Source: Bacteroidales bacterium (GTDB taxonomy: Bacteria > Bacteroidota > Bacteroidia > Bacteroidales > F082). Taken from it: DNA of 64,000 nt. Made by a program: the position numbers and the translations under genes. The stretch is from the NCBI GenBank assembly GCA_016285355.1, contig JAEEQP010000011.1:1-64000 (forward strand), written 5' to 3'. This document shows positions 26,477 to 34,480 of the stretch, piece by piece (position 1 is the first letter of the stretch; every line of letters starts with the position of its first letter). The notes under the pieces were generated by a model that was given only the letters and a program-made list of their open reading frames with translations, was not told the DNA's origin and did not search any database.

Positions 26477-26595
26477 GTTGTGAATTGCTTTCAAATAACT
26501 TGTATCTTTGCTCTTTGAAACAACAGGGCATGAAGCAAGTTAGATGGCCAGGCCGTTGTGAATTGCTTTCAAATAACTTGTACCTCTGAAACAGC
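26477..26595. CRISPR. Relic mini-array of II-C-like repeats (repeat, 30-nt spacer, damaged repeat)
   Basis: Repeat one (26477-26524, 48 nt) begins GTTGTGAATTGCTTTCAAAT and ends TTTGAAACAAC. A 30-nt spacer (26525-26554) follows. Repeat two (26555-26595) keeps both ends but lacks about 7 nt inside. The 48/30 geometry fits Bacteroidota type II-C arrays. No cas9 is in the window. Sequence after repeat two resembles the start of the spacer (GGGCATGAA), so a duplicated non-CRISPR element is also possible. Confidence 0.5.
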
Positions 26596-26647
26596 AATGG
26601 GCATGAAAAGGGGTACACTTTATTCCCCAAAACAAATGCTTTTACAA

Positions 26648-26845
26648 TTACATATTACCAAGGATGTAATTTGCCTTCTCCTTCACATATTGTCGCACTT
26701 CCTCTCCTTCAAGGATGAGAATTTGCTCTGGCAACCCCAATACAAATCGGCCAATGCCTTCCATGCTTCGCACCTCCCCTTCGTAATACCAGCCATCGTT
26801 GTCCTGTCTTATCTCTCTTGCTGTAAGAGGAAATTCTTCGACCAT
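26648..26845 (-). pseudogene. Out-of-frame C-terminal end of the WYL regulator
   Basis: This frame encodes VEEFPLTAREIRQDNDGWYY and EGEVRSMEGIGRFVLGLPEQ, ending QYVKEKANYILGNM, a classical WYL C-terminal extension. It joins the main WYL frame only if one base is restored near 26848, next to an AAAACC run. It should be read as part of that gene, not as a separate protein. Confidence 0.75.
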
Positions 26846-27549
26846 TCGGTTTTGGCAACCTGAGTAAGCCTCAACTTCACATGAAACGCTTGGTTTGAGT
26901 GACTGCGAAAAGAATCCGTCGGCTCTTCCTGATGTACCGATTCATTGACCCAGTTTTTATCCAAAACCTCCACTTCTCCGATTCTGGCCACTTTGAATGT
27001 CTTGTTTTGCATGTCGCTTACATCAAATGCCCAAACATCTATATAATTGGTAGTGAAACTATATGGTTCCACTTGATAGTCTTTCACCCTATTGGAACGC
27101 GAGGAAGAGTACTGATGCAGCACTACTGTCCTCTTGTTTTTAATCGCCGCTGCCAAATCTCCAATCGTTTTTGAGGCACCTTTATTTATAGTGTATTTCC
27201 CAATGTTGGTTGATTCATAAACAGCAGATAGCTTGAGTTTCAACTCACGCTTCAAGACATTGGTATCATCGAGGGAATCTATCAAATTGTTGACCACAAA
27301 AGCTTCTTCTTCAGAAAAATAGACTATCTTGCTCAAATCTATATCGCTGTTTCGAGTGTTTGCCATGCGAAACATCCCATCATTTGTTTTTTGCACGACA
27401 AACCCGGCATCCTTGAAAGTGTCGATATAGCGGTAAATGGTACGTCGCGAAAGTCCCAGTTTCTCCGACAAATCATCAATAGAATAATAAACATTCCCTG
27501 AGAGATATTGCATCAAGCGAAGCAAGCGTTCAATTTTAGGTTGGTCCAT
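26809..27549 (-). CDS. WYL-domain transcriptional regulator (C-terminus frameshifted)
   Basis: 246 residues from MDQPKIERLLRLMQYLSGN. An HTH_11-type winged helix (YSIDDLSEKLGLSRRTIYRY) covers ~18-65, and the WYL domain follows from about 120. The frame then slips: the correct continuation lies in another frame (26648-26845). A single lost base near 26848 explains this, by mutation or sequencing error. WYL regulators bind nucleic-acid ligands and often repress CRISPR-cas operons. This one is divergent from cas6 with 107 bp between them, so it is the likely cas repressor. If the frameshift is real, control may be altered. Confidence 0.82.
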   Translation of the reverse strand: MDQPKIERLLRLMQYLSGNVYYSIDDLSEKLGLSRRTIYRYIDTFKDAGFVVQKTNDGMFRMANTRNSDIDLSKIVYFSEEEAFVVNNLIDSLDDTNVLKRELKLKLSAVYESTNIGKYTINKGASKTIGDLAAAIKNKRTVVLHQYSSSRSNRVKDYQVEPYSFTTNYIDVWAFDVSDMQNKTFKVARIGEVEVLDKNWVNESVHQEEPTDSFRSHSNQAFHVKLRLTQVAKTEWSKNFLLQQER

Positions 27550-27562
27550 GACATTTTTTTTG

Positions 27563-27570
27563 CAAAAATA
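27563..27570 (-). promoter_or_regulatory. Promoter -7 box of the WYL regulator
   Basis: The minus strand reads TATTTTTG, 13 nt before the ATG at 27549. Confidence 0.4.
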
Positions 27571-27599
27571 GTGTTTTTTCAAAAAAATTTCATCTTGTG

Positions 27600-27631
27600 T
27601 CAAAAGTTGTCACTACGGATTGCTAATTTTG
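27600..27631 (+). promoter_or_regulatory. cas6 promoter with a TGTCA direct repeat
   Basis: TAATTTTG at 27624-27631 lies 25 nt before the cas6 ATG. Just upstream, TGTCA occurs twice with a 10-bp period, about one helical turn. It is a plausible regulator site for the divergent WYL protein, but this is inference. Confidence 0.4.
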
Positions 27632-27656
27632 CAGTCGAAAACAATACAATCACGGT

Positions 27657-28448
27657 ATGAGATTCAAAATCACATTGAAAGTCAATGAGGGTGTTTTTGG
27701 AAGAAAGCTTCCGCTAAATTACCAATACGAGCTATCCGCTGCCGTATATCGCATTTTTGCAAGCAGTGACAAAGAATTTGCTACATGGCTGCACGAGAAC
27801 GGCTTCCATACGGAAAGCGGCTACATTTTCAAGTTGTTTACCTTTTCACGACTCTTTCCCCAAAAACCACGGCTAATCAAACAATCGAACCAATTGGAAT
27901 TACTCTCTGACCAAGTGGAATGGCAAATCAGTTTCCTACCCGAAAAATCCACACAACAATTCATCGAAGGATTGTTTCAAAACAGGATGATTGAAGTGGG
28001 TAACAAACAATCGAGGGTTCAATTTGAAGTGTGTGGCATAGAGCTTCTACCTTCCTTTGATTATACGGACAGTATGACATTTGATGCCCTCTCCCCCATT
28101 TCGGTAAGTCAAAAAGATGCTCTTGGTCGAGATTGCTATCCGAAAGACGGAGAAGAGTTCAAGACCGCTCCATGGGTTAAGGAACGCATGTTGCAGAACT
28201 TGATCAACAAATACGAAGCCTTTTACGGATGCCCATACGAAGGAGAAAGAAGATTGGATTTTGAAGCATTAACCAACCCGAAATCCGCCCTCGTGACCAT
28301 CAAGGCTGACACGCCTCAAGAAACGAAAGTTCGAGGCTTTATGTGTAAACTCACCCTTCGCTGTCCAGAAGCACTATTAAGAATCGCCTATGAATGTGGC
28401 TTGGGCGAAGGAAATGGACAGGGGTTTGGATGTTTGGGAATAGTTTAA
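27657..28448 (+). CDS. cas6: CRISPR-associated endoribonuclease Cas6
   Basis: 263 residues. It has RAMP architecture with two ferredoxin-like folds and the C-terminal glycine-rich loop GLGEGNGQGFGCLGIV, diagnostic of Cas6. Cas6 cuts the repeat in pre-crRNA, leaving an 8-nt handle, here expected to be ATTGAAAT. It is the first cas gene, and a 100-bp gap with a fresh promoter separates it from the effector genes. Base composition is clearly less AT-rich than in the next four genes. Confidence 0.92.
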   Translation: MRFKITLKVNEGVFGRKLPLNYQYELSAAVYRIFASSDKEFATWLHENGFHTESGYIFKLFTFSRLFPQKPRLIKQSNQLELLSDQVEWQISFLPEKSTQQFIEGLFQNRMIEVGNKQSRVQFEVCGIELLPSFDYTDSMTFDALSPISVSQKDALGRDCYPKDGEEFKTAPWVKERMLQNLINKYEAFYGCPYEGERRLDFEALTNPKSALVTIKADTPQETKVRGFMCKLTLRCPEALLRIAYECGLGEGNGQGFGCLGIV

Positions 28449-28459
28449 AGGGAAAAAGA

Positions 28460-28491
28460 TTTGAGGATTTTTGGAGAAATATGTATGTTTG
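28460..28491 (+). promoter_or_regulatory. Promoter of the cas5-cas8-cas7-cas3 block
   Basis: TTTG (28460-28463), 20 nt, TATGTTTG (28484-28491): a full match to the Bacteroidota consensus, 57 nt before the cas5 ATG. It allows the effector genes to be expressed separately from cas6. Confidence 0.65.
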
Positions 28492-28548
28492 CGGAATAAA
28501 TCATATCATAATTTGATGCTTATCAATAATTGAACAATTTTCATCTAT

Positions 28549-29277
28549 ATGAATACCATCAACCTATCATTATTAAAAGAAAAACCAACCATAGATGCAC
28601 AAGCATTGTTAAGCATACTTCCATTGGCTCCATTGTCAATGGTAAGTGACATGCCGGGTTCTTATTACAAAACACTAAAAAAGCCAGACAAAAAGATGCT
28701 TTGCGGCTTGTTTGAGAATATATTGGGTTGGCATATTGATTCTGCCGATAGAAAACAATTGTATAAAGAATTGAAAAAGGTACGACAGAAACAAAAAGTT
28801 GATTTCAAAGACAAGTATAGCGGATCAACATTTCAACCTTTGCTTATGGAATACTTTGAAATAGATGGTGACATTGAAATTGACAAATTTAAAGGGGTCT
28901 GTTTCTACGATGATTTATGGAGTAGAAATTTCAGAAGGTCTGATTCAAATAAACATATCAACGGGTGCAGAAATGCCGATTATCGTATCATTGCCCCAAA
29001 ATACCAGGCTTTTAATGAGATTGACAATACCGATTTAAAATCAGCAGACAAAGAGAAAGAAAAAGACGTCTGGTTTAAAAAGAATATTGGTAGTTATCCG
29101 TATTACTATAGTTCGCCTACCAAAAGGGAATATGTTTCCCTTGACGGTGTCTTTAAACTCAAATTGTCGATGAATAAGTATTTATTGTTGTTACTGACCC
29201 AAAATGTTCAATTTAACAACATTGGATACTTGGGCAACAATGAAGGTTGGGTTGACGTTAAAATTGAATCACTATGA
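28549..29277 (+). CDS. cas5: Cas5 (I-B/PGING-like Cascade subunit)
   Basis: 242 residues. The N-terminal PLAPLSMVSDMPGSYYKTLK, then PDKKMLCGLFENILGWH, is the Cas5 signature (small-to-aromatic switch after the first strand, then the 'GlleNiLG' helix). Cas5 caps the 5' handle of crRNA in Cascade. It stands before cas8, unlike the usual I-B order cas8-cas7-cas5, and its closest layout is the Porphyromonas gingivalis variant (cas5p). It overlaps cas8 by 4 nt. The DNA is AT-rich, about one-third GC in sampled lines. Confidence 0.8.
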   Translation: MNTINLSLLKEKPTIDAQALLSILPLAPLSMVSDMPGSYYKTLKKPDKKMLCGLFENILGWHIDSADRKQLYKELKKVRQKQKVDFKDKYSGSTFQPLLMEYFEIDGDIEIDKFKGVCFYDDLWSRNFRRSDSNKHINGCRNADYRIIAPKYQAFNEIDNTDLKSADKEKEKDVWFKKNIGSYPYYYSSPTKREYVSLDGVFKLKLSMNKYLLLLLTQNVQFNNIGYLGNNEGWVDVKIESL

Positions 29278-30758
29278 CACACATACATCCATACATAAGA
29301 TATGCACAGGCTTTACTTGTAGTTGAGAACCATTTAGAAAGCATTTCTGAAATAACGGCAAATCAAATAACTAAAGAAATCAAAAACGGTTTGAGTGCTT
29401 TTTGTGTGGAGCCAGCAGAAGACTATGTGCAGAAAAAAAGAGTTAAATATCGTTTTGCTGGCGAGAAAAACAATGCGAAAAACTACAAATTTCTTGCCTC
29501 AAACATCATTTCTTCTGACATGCAGGCTTCCAAGTTATACAAATCGGCAGAAGATTTCTTGAATGATTCAAAAGAATTAGATTGTTCTTGCGGTGGATTG
29601 ACCATGTCGTCAATGCCTATTGTAGGAGAATTTTGTTCTTTCTCTGAAAAAAATGTCGGACGTGGGAAACCAACATGTAGTGTATATGAACAAGGGCTGG
29701 CTTTGGTTACTTCGTTGACAATGATAAAACCTTGTCTTCAAGACAGAATTAGTTTTTCAAATGTCTGCATTATCCCCGATATTCCTTTAGAAGAAATGAT
29801 TGATTTTATCAAATTGTTTAAGCGGATGCGGATTCAACAACTTGAAAGTGATTTAATGATTGGTAATGTGGTTGAAAACAAGGGGAAATTTGAGCCTAAA
29901 CGACCAAAAATCTTTCAGGGCAATTTCCCCAACCCTCCTCGCAGCAGTTCTATGGGCAGTATCGCCTTGCTTGGAGCAATAGGTGAGATGTCCAAAGAAA
30001 GCGAAGTTTCCGCTCTCGCCCAACATGTTTTGGATAGTTTGAAAGATGCTACGTTTTATATGATTCAATACGGTAATGCGTCAACTTATACATACAATCA
30101 TTATGTCGTGGAATTGGCAAAGAAGTCAAAACTGAAATCAATTGTTGATAGTATTTATTACACAGAATTGTATAACGAAAAAAGGACTTCAAAAAGCACT
30201 GAATATCAAAAATTTGACTTGCTTACAAGTCGGTTTCTGCTTTTGTTCAATCCTTCTGCTTTTAGCAATTTTTTATCCTTTAGAGGCGAATATCCAACTC
30301 AAATAGAATTATTATTAATCACATATTTTACGAAAATGGCAAAAATAGATCCTAACGTAGTGTCATCGGCAAAATCATTAGGCAGATGGCTAAACCAAAC
30401 TGCATATTTTGCAGCAAAAAACGAAGTTGGCAACAACAACTGGGATGAAATCCGAAAAGCAAAAGCCAAAGTGTTGGTGGAACTTGAAAGTTCAATTTTC
30501 TCTGCAAAATCTGGCGATGCTTTAATTGCACAAGCCGTCACACGCGCTGGAAGATTATCCAATCTTGATGCGCCAGAATCTGCTACTCTTTTTATGGAGA
30601 AAACTGCAAGTGGAGAATTGGAACTTGAAAATGCGAAAAACCTGTTAATCGCTTTTTCAAGAATCAAAAACAAAAAAGAAAGCGAAGCCCAACCCAAGGA
30701 AGTTACGCAAGAATTGGGAGAAAATGAATTTGAGAATGAAGATTTAAGCAACATTTAA
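29274..30758 (+). CDS. cas8: Cas8-like large Cascade subunit (Csp2-like)
   Basis: 494 residues. Assigned by position, size and features: a Cys pair in CSCGGLTMSS near residue 105, a proline-rich segment (FQGNFPNPPRSSSMGS) and an all-helical C-terminal third that resembles the small subunit Cas11. Cas8 recognises the PAM and recruits Cas3. Sequence conservation in this family is low, so the subtype call (PGING/Csp2, related to I-B/I-C) is moderate. The last ~25 residues are acidic and Gln/Glu-rich. It is coupled to cas5 by 4 nt, and cas7 follows after 11 nt. Confidence 0.75.
   Translation: MTHIHPYIRYAQALLVVENHLESISEITANQITKEIKNGLSAFCVEPAEDYVQKKRVKYRFAGEKNNAKNYKFLASNIISSDMQASKLYKSAEDFLNDSKELDCSCGGLTMSSMPIVGEFCSFSEKNVGRGKPTCSVYEQGLALVTSLTMIKPCLQDRISFSNVCIIPDIPLEEMIDFIKLFKRMRIQQLESDLMIGNVVENKGKFEPKRPKIFQGNFPNPPRSSSMGSIALLGAIGEMSKESEVSALAQHVLDSLKDATFYMIQYGNASTYTYNHYVVELAKKSKLKSIVDSIYYTELYNEKRTSKSTEYQKFDLLTSRFLLLFNPSAFSNFLSFRGEYPTQIELLLITYFTKMAKIDPNVVSSAKSLGRWLNQTAYFAAKNEVGNNNWDEIRKAKAKVLVELESSIFSAKSGDALIAQAVTRAGRLSNLDAPESATLFMEKTASGELELENAKNLLIAFSRIKNKKESEAQPKEVTQELGENEFENEDLSNI
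30336..30758 (+). other. Candidate internal translation unit for Cas11 (small subunit) inside cas8
   Basis: An in-frame ATG at 30336 (MAKIDPNVVSSAKSLGRW) preceded by an A-rich stretch would give a 140-residue, helical product from the end of cas8. Cas11 made by internal initiation within cas8 is established for types I-B, I-C and I-D. This is inference only; no strong ribosome-binding site is seen, as is normal in this phylum. Confidence 0.35.
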
Positions 30759-30769
30759 ACTATAATAAT

Positions 30770-31693
30770 ATGGAAATCAAAGGAATTTTAGTTTCAGCAT
30801 TGGCTCCATTCGAAAATCATATCGCAAATGGAGGAGAAAAACTACTGGGAAACGCTGGTTCAATCAAAAGACGTCCAGATGGCAGAGTTTATGTTTCTGG
30901 GCAAATGCAACGTCATGTCTTGTTTTCAGCAATTGACCGTCTGAACATGGATGATCCAAACAAAGAAGACACCTTCGTTTCAACTGGTGATGGCACAACA
31001 AATCAAATCGAAAAAGATTTAAGAGCCGACTTGGGAGGCTTCATGCATCCATCGGCTGGGAATTATTCTGGTAGGAGAACCGCTCCTCTTTCTGTTACAC
31101 CTGCAGTGGCAATGAAAGAAAGCGAAGTGAAAAACGACCTTCTTGTCAGGGTAAAAAACGACAATTCAGAAGAAGCAAAAGAGCAGGCATTAGCCACTAA
31201 AGAGTTCAGTCAATCTGATTTGATGAACATGAATTTCTTTTTGGATGTTACGACACTTAGCATCACAAAAGTATTCAAATATGAAGGAGGATTCAACATC
31301 GACACAAAATACATCAAACATGCAAAGGATTCAGAACGCAAACGCAGGGCAAAACTTTATCTTGAGGCAACAAGATACATGAATGACTATGCAAACCAAG
31401 CCCGAAATGCTGTTTGTGGTGAACCACAGCAAGTGATAATCGTTTTTGATACCGTTTTAAGCAGAAAAGCTTGTCGCTATTTTACGGCAGATGAACCCGA
31501 AAGGAGCAACATTCTTGCAGAACTAAAAGAAAGAAATGCGAAGTACTTTATCGGTGACGACAAAACTGATAAGACAGTAGCAAAAGCCTACAAAGAAGCC
31601 TTGGAGTTTCTAAATGACAACCCGCTGTATAACCCTGCTGGCGACGACAATAGCGTCAAAACATTTGCACAAGCATTTACACAAGCCGAGTAA
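30770..31693 (+). CDS. cas7: Cas7 (Csp1/DevR-like Cascade backbone)
   Basis: 307 residues. The N-terminus MEIKGILVSALAPFENHIAN fits the Cas7 RAMP fold, with a DevR-type stretch RRPDGRVYVSGQMQRHVLF and the block SGRRTAPLSVTPAVAMKESE near 100-120. Several copies bind the crRNA spacer and form the Cascade backbone. It is 3 nt from cas3. Confidence 0.85.
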   Translation: MEIKGILVSALAPFENHIANGGEKLLGNAGSIKRRPDGRVYVSGQMQRHVLFSAIDRLNMDDPNKEDTFVSTGDGTTNQIEKDLRADLGGFMHPSAGNYSGRRTAPLSVTPAVAMKESEVKNDLLVRVKNDNSEEAKEQALATKEFSQSDLMNMNFFLDVTTLSITKVFKYEGGFNIDTKYIKHAKDSERKRRAKLYLEATRYMNDYANQARNAVCGEPQQVIIVFDTVLSRKACRYFTADEPERSNILAELKERNAKYFIGDDKTDKTVAKAYKEALEFLNDNPLYNPAGDDNSVKTFAQAFTQAE

Positions 31694-31696
31694 TTA

Positions 31697-33943
31697 ATGA
31701 ATCAGGAAAGCAATATCATATTGGCCAAACCTTCCGGTATTACATTGGAGCAACATGTTTCCAATGTAGTATCGGAGGCTGCTATGATATTGTCAACAGT
31801 ACCATTTGTACCCCAAAAGTACCATGATATTGCCAGTAAAGATTTACGGAAACGATTAGAAGTTGTCTGTAGATTACACGACGACGGGAAAAAAAGTCGC
31901 AAATGGCAAGATGCTTGCCAAAAAGATTACAAAGTATTTCTTGACCAAAAAGAAAAAGGATGTCAGGCAAATCCAATAGGTGCAAATATTATGAAGGCGG
32001 GAATACGACACGAATTCCAATCGCTTGTCCAAAACGCCAATAAAAACATGCCTTTGGCTTTGCAATGCGCTATCGCTGCGCATCATTCAAAGTTAGGTTT
32101 TGCATTTGAAAACAGATGGAAGAATGAAGGTGTGGAACCTTTTTGGAACGAAATTAGAAAAGAATCGAACCGCATTATTGAAAAAGACTCGCTTGCTGAA
32201 ACCGCAAAGAGTTTTTACGAATACGCAGGGCTCCGAGGTCTGTTGCAATTGGCAGACCACAGGGCAAGTGCGAAAGAAGAAGGGAAAAGAGTTCCTGACA
32301 TTACCTCATTCAAGTACAATTTTCCTTATGCTGAAAAACGCGGTGTACAGGAACTAATAGAGTGTTATTGGAACAAGGACTTGCTTCTTGTTCGAGCGCC
32401 TACTGGAGCAGGCAAAACCGATGCTTCCTTGCTATGGGCATCAAAACAAATAGAGAATAATCGTGCTGCACGTTTGATTATTGCAATGCCCACAAGGTTT
32501 ACTTCCAATGCTTTAGCGATTAATGTGTCAGAAAGTCTCTCCGATACAGGATTATACCATTCAAGTGCTTGGTTCTCAAAACTTCAAAACGAGATTAACG
32601 AAGGCAACATGGACTATGACTATGCCAGCAAAGTTCATGAATTTGCAAGACTATTGGAAACACCAATAACAGTTTGCACCATAGACCATTTGCTGACCGC
32701 TTTGACATTGACCAGAGAAGACCACCATTTGATAGGCTTCAACCTTGCAAACTCTTGCCTTGTTATTGATGAAGCCGACTTTTACGATGATTTTACTTTG
32801 GCAAACATTCTGGTACTGTTAGAAATCCTTCACGAATTCAAAGTCCCAGTATTGATTATGAGTGCATCGTTGCCAGAATCATCCGTCAAAATGTATCAAA
32901 AATCAGGATACAAGATTAACGGAATCATTGAAGACAACTCAGACAACGAAAGAGAACGATTTCAAGTGAAAAGCATTATCAAGTATGACGATTTAAATGA
33001 CCTTGAAGACATCCTTTATCAATGTATTGAAAAAAAGAATGCTATTATTTATGCAAATACAGTTGATAAGGCGACAAGTATTTATAACTGGTTTAAAGAA
33101 CAAAACTGTCCAGACATCAATCCAATACTCTATCATTCGAGATTCACCGAACCAGACAAAAAAAGAAAAGAAGACGAACTAATAGCCGCTTTAGGGAAAA
33201 AGGCTTGGGAAGAGAATCTTGCTAACGGCATTGCCATCATGACCCAAATTGGTGAAATGAGCATTAACATAAGTGCTGATTTTATGATTTCTGACATTTG
33301 TCCGATTGACAGGTTGACACAACGAGCGGGAAGGCTATGCCGTTTTGACAAAAACAAGATTGGAGAATTACATGTAGTTATACCACAAAAAAACAACAAC
33401 TTGTATCCTGCGCCCTATGGTTCTTTTGACTTAAAAGAAAAAAAATGGAAACCTTGTGATGCTTTGATCCAAACGATTGAATTACTACAACCGCATGGTT
33501 ACTCTGCGCAAAAGTTGGTAGATTTCATCAATAGTGTCTATGCCCAAGATTTCAATTTCTCTGAATCAGCAATTTCAAATGCCAAATTACTTAAGGAACA
33601 CTTCATTTATAACTGGTTAATCAATCCTCAGCAAAAAATAGAGGCTGATGATGAAGAAACCATCTTCTGGAGAAGTCGAAACATTGATGCTTCAGAAACA
33701 GTTTTTGTTTCACCACCACCACAAAAGTATTGGGATAAACTATCATTTCAAGCATGGAAAATTGCAAACTCCATTGAATTACCTGTATACATAGTAAAAC
33801 AAGGCGAAAAATACCATCGTGTAGACACGTTTGAAGTATTTGTAAAAGGAGATTTGGAAAGAATTAAAGTTATTCGAACCGGTTTTTATAATTTTGAAAT
33901 CGGTATAGATTTTATGCAAGAAAAAGACGATGTGTTTTTATAA
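31697..33943 (+). CDS. cas3: Cas3 helicase-nuclease
   Basis: 748 residues with HD nuclease and SF2 helicase in one chain. HD motifs: EQHVSNVVSEA (first His), RLHDDGKKSRKW (HD pair near 57) and AIAAHHSKLGF. Helicase motifs: VRAPTGAGKTDASLLWA (Walker A near 240), CLVIDEADFYDDF (DEAD box), IMSASLP (motif III) and DRLTQRAGRLCRF (motif VI). All key residues are present, so it should be active. Cas3 is recruited by Cascade to unwind and degrade target DNA. Confidence 0.95.
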   Translation: MNQESNIILAKPSGITLEQHVSNVVSEAAMILSTVPFVPQKYHDIASKDLRKRLEVVCRLHDDGKKSRKWQDACQKDYKVFLDQKEKGCQANPIGANIMKAGIRHEFQSLVQNANKNMPLALQCAIAAHHSKLGFAFENRWKNEGVEPFWNEIRKESNRIIEKDSLAETAKSFYEYAGLRGLLQLADHRASAKEEGKRVPDITSFKYNFPYAEKRGVQELIECYWNKDLLLVRAPTGAGKTDASLLWASKQIENNRAARLIIAMPTRFTSNALAINVSESLSDTGLYHSSAWFSKLQNEINEGNMDYDYASKVHEFARLLETPITVCTIDHLLTALTLTREDHHLIGFNLANSCLVIDEADFYDDFTLANILVLLEILHEFKVPVLIMSASLPESSVKMYQKSGYKINGIIEDNSDNERERFQVKSIIKYDDLNDLEDILYQCIEKKNAIIYANTVDKATSIYNWFKEQNCPDINPILYHSRFTEPDKKRKEDELIAALGKKAWEENLANGIAIMTQIGEMSINISADFMISDICPIDRLTQRAGRLCRFDKNKIGELHVVIPQKNNNLYPAPYGSFDLKEKKWKPCDALIQTIELLQPHGYSAQKLVDFINSVYAQDFNFSESAISNAKLLKEHFIYNWLINPQQKIEADDEETIFWRSRNIDASETVFVSPPPQKYWDKLSFQAWKIANSIELPVYIVKQGEKYHRVDTFEVFVKGDLERIKVIRTGFYNFEIGIDFMQEKDDVFL

Positions 33944-33964
33944 CCTTCTAATTCATTTTATTCT

Positions 33965-34480
33965 ATGCAAATCACCGGCACACACTTCAACTACTTTCAG
34001 GTTTGCCATCGCAAACTCTGGCTCTTCGCCAACGGCATCAATATGGAGCATAATTCGGATTTGGTGTATGCTGGCAAACTGATTCACGAGGAAAGTTACC
34101 CGCAACGCTCGGAACGCTACGAAGAAATTGAGATTGACGGCATCAAGGTGGATTCTTACGATGCGAAACGAAAAGTGATCCACGAAATCAAGAAGTCGGA
34201 CAAGGTGGAGCGGGCGCACGAATGGCAGTTGAAATACTATCTCTATGTCTTTGAGCGCAATGGCATTGAAGGCGTTAGCGGGATATTGGAATACCCAAAA
34301 CTGCGTAAGACTTCAGAGGTCTTTTTGAGCGATGTGGACCGAGAAACCATCAAGGAGACGGAACAGAAAATCAAGGAAGTTATTGAAAGTGAAGCCTGTC
34401 CCCCGCTCGAAAAGAAAGACATCTGTCACAAATGCAGTTATTATGATTTTTGTTATGTCGGAGAGGAGGAAAACACATGA
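33965..34480 (+). CDS. cas4: Cas4 exonuclease
   Basis: 171 residues. A RecB-like nuclease core (GKLIHEESYPQ, DSYDAKRKVIHEIKKSDK) is flanked by iron-sulfur cysteines, one near the N-terminus (YFQVCHRKLW) and a cluster near the end (ICHKCSYYDFCYV). Cas4 trims prespacers and helps choose those next to a correct PAM. It overlaps cas1 by 4 nt. Its composition is less AT-rich than cas3. Confidence 0.93.
   Translation: MQITGTHFNYFQVCHRKLWLFANGINMEHNSDLVYAGKLIHEESYPQRSERYEEIEIDGIKVDSYDAKRKVIHEIKKSDKVERAHEWQLKYYLYVFERNGIEGVSGILEYPKLRKTSEVFLSDVDRETIKETEQKIKEVIESEACPPLEKKDICHKCSYYDFCYVGEEENT

Noticed and set aside
26477..26595. An active type II-C CRISPR locus
   Set aside because: Only two repeats, one damaged, and no cas9, cas1, cas2 or tracrRNA in the neighbourhood.
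26436..26630. 64-codon minus-strand frame with YKLFESNSQ twice
   Set aside because: It is just the II-C-like repeat read backwards. The same peptide recurs at 52.1 kb for the same reason.
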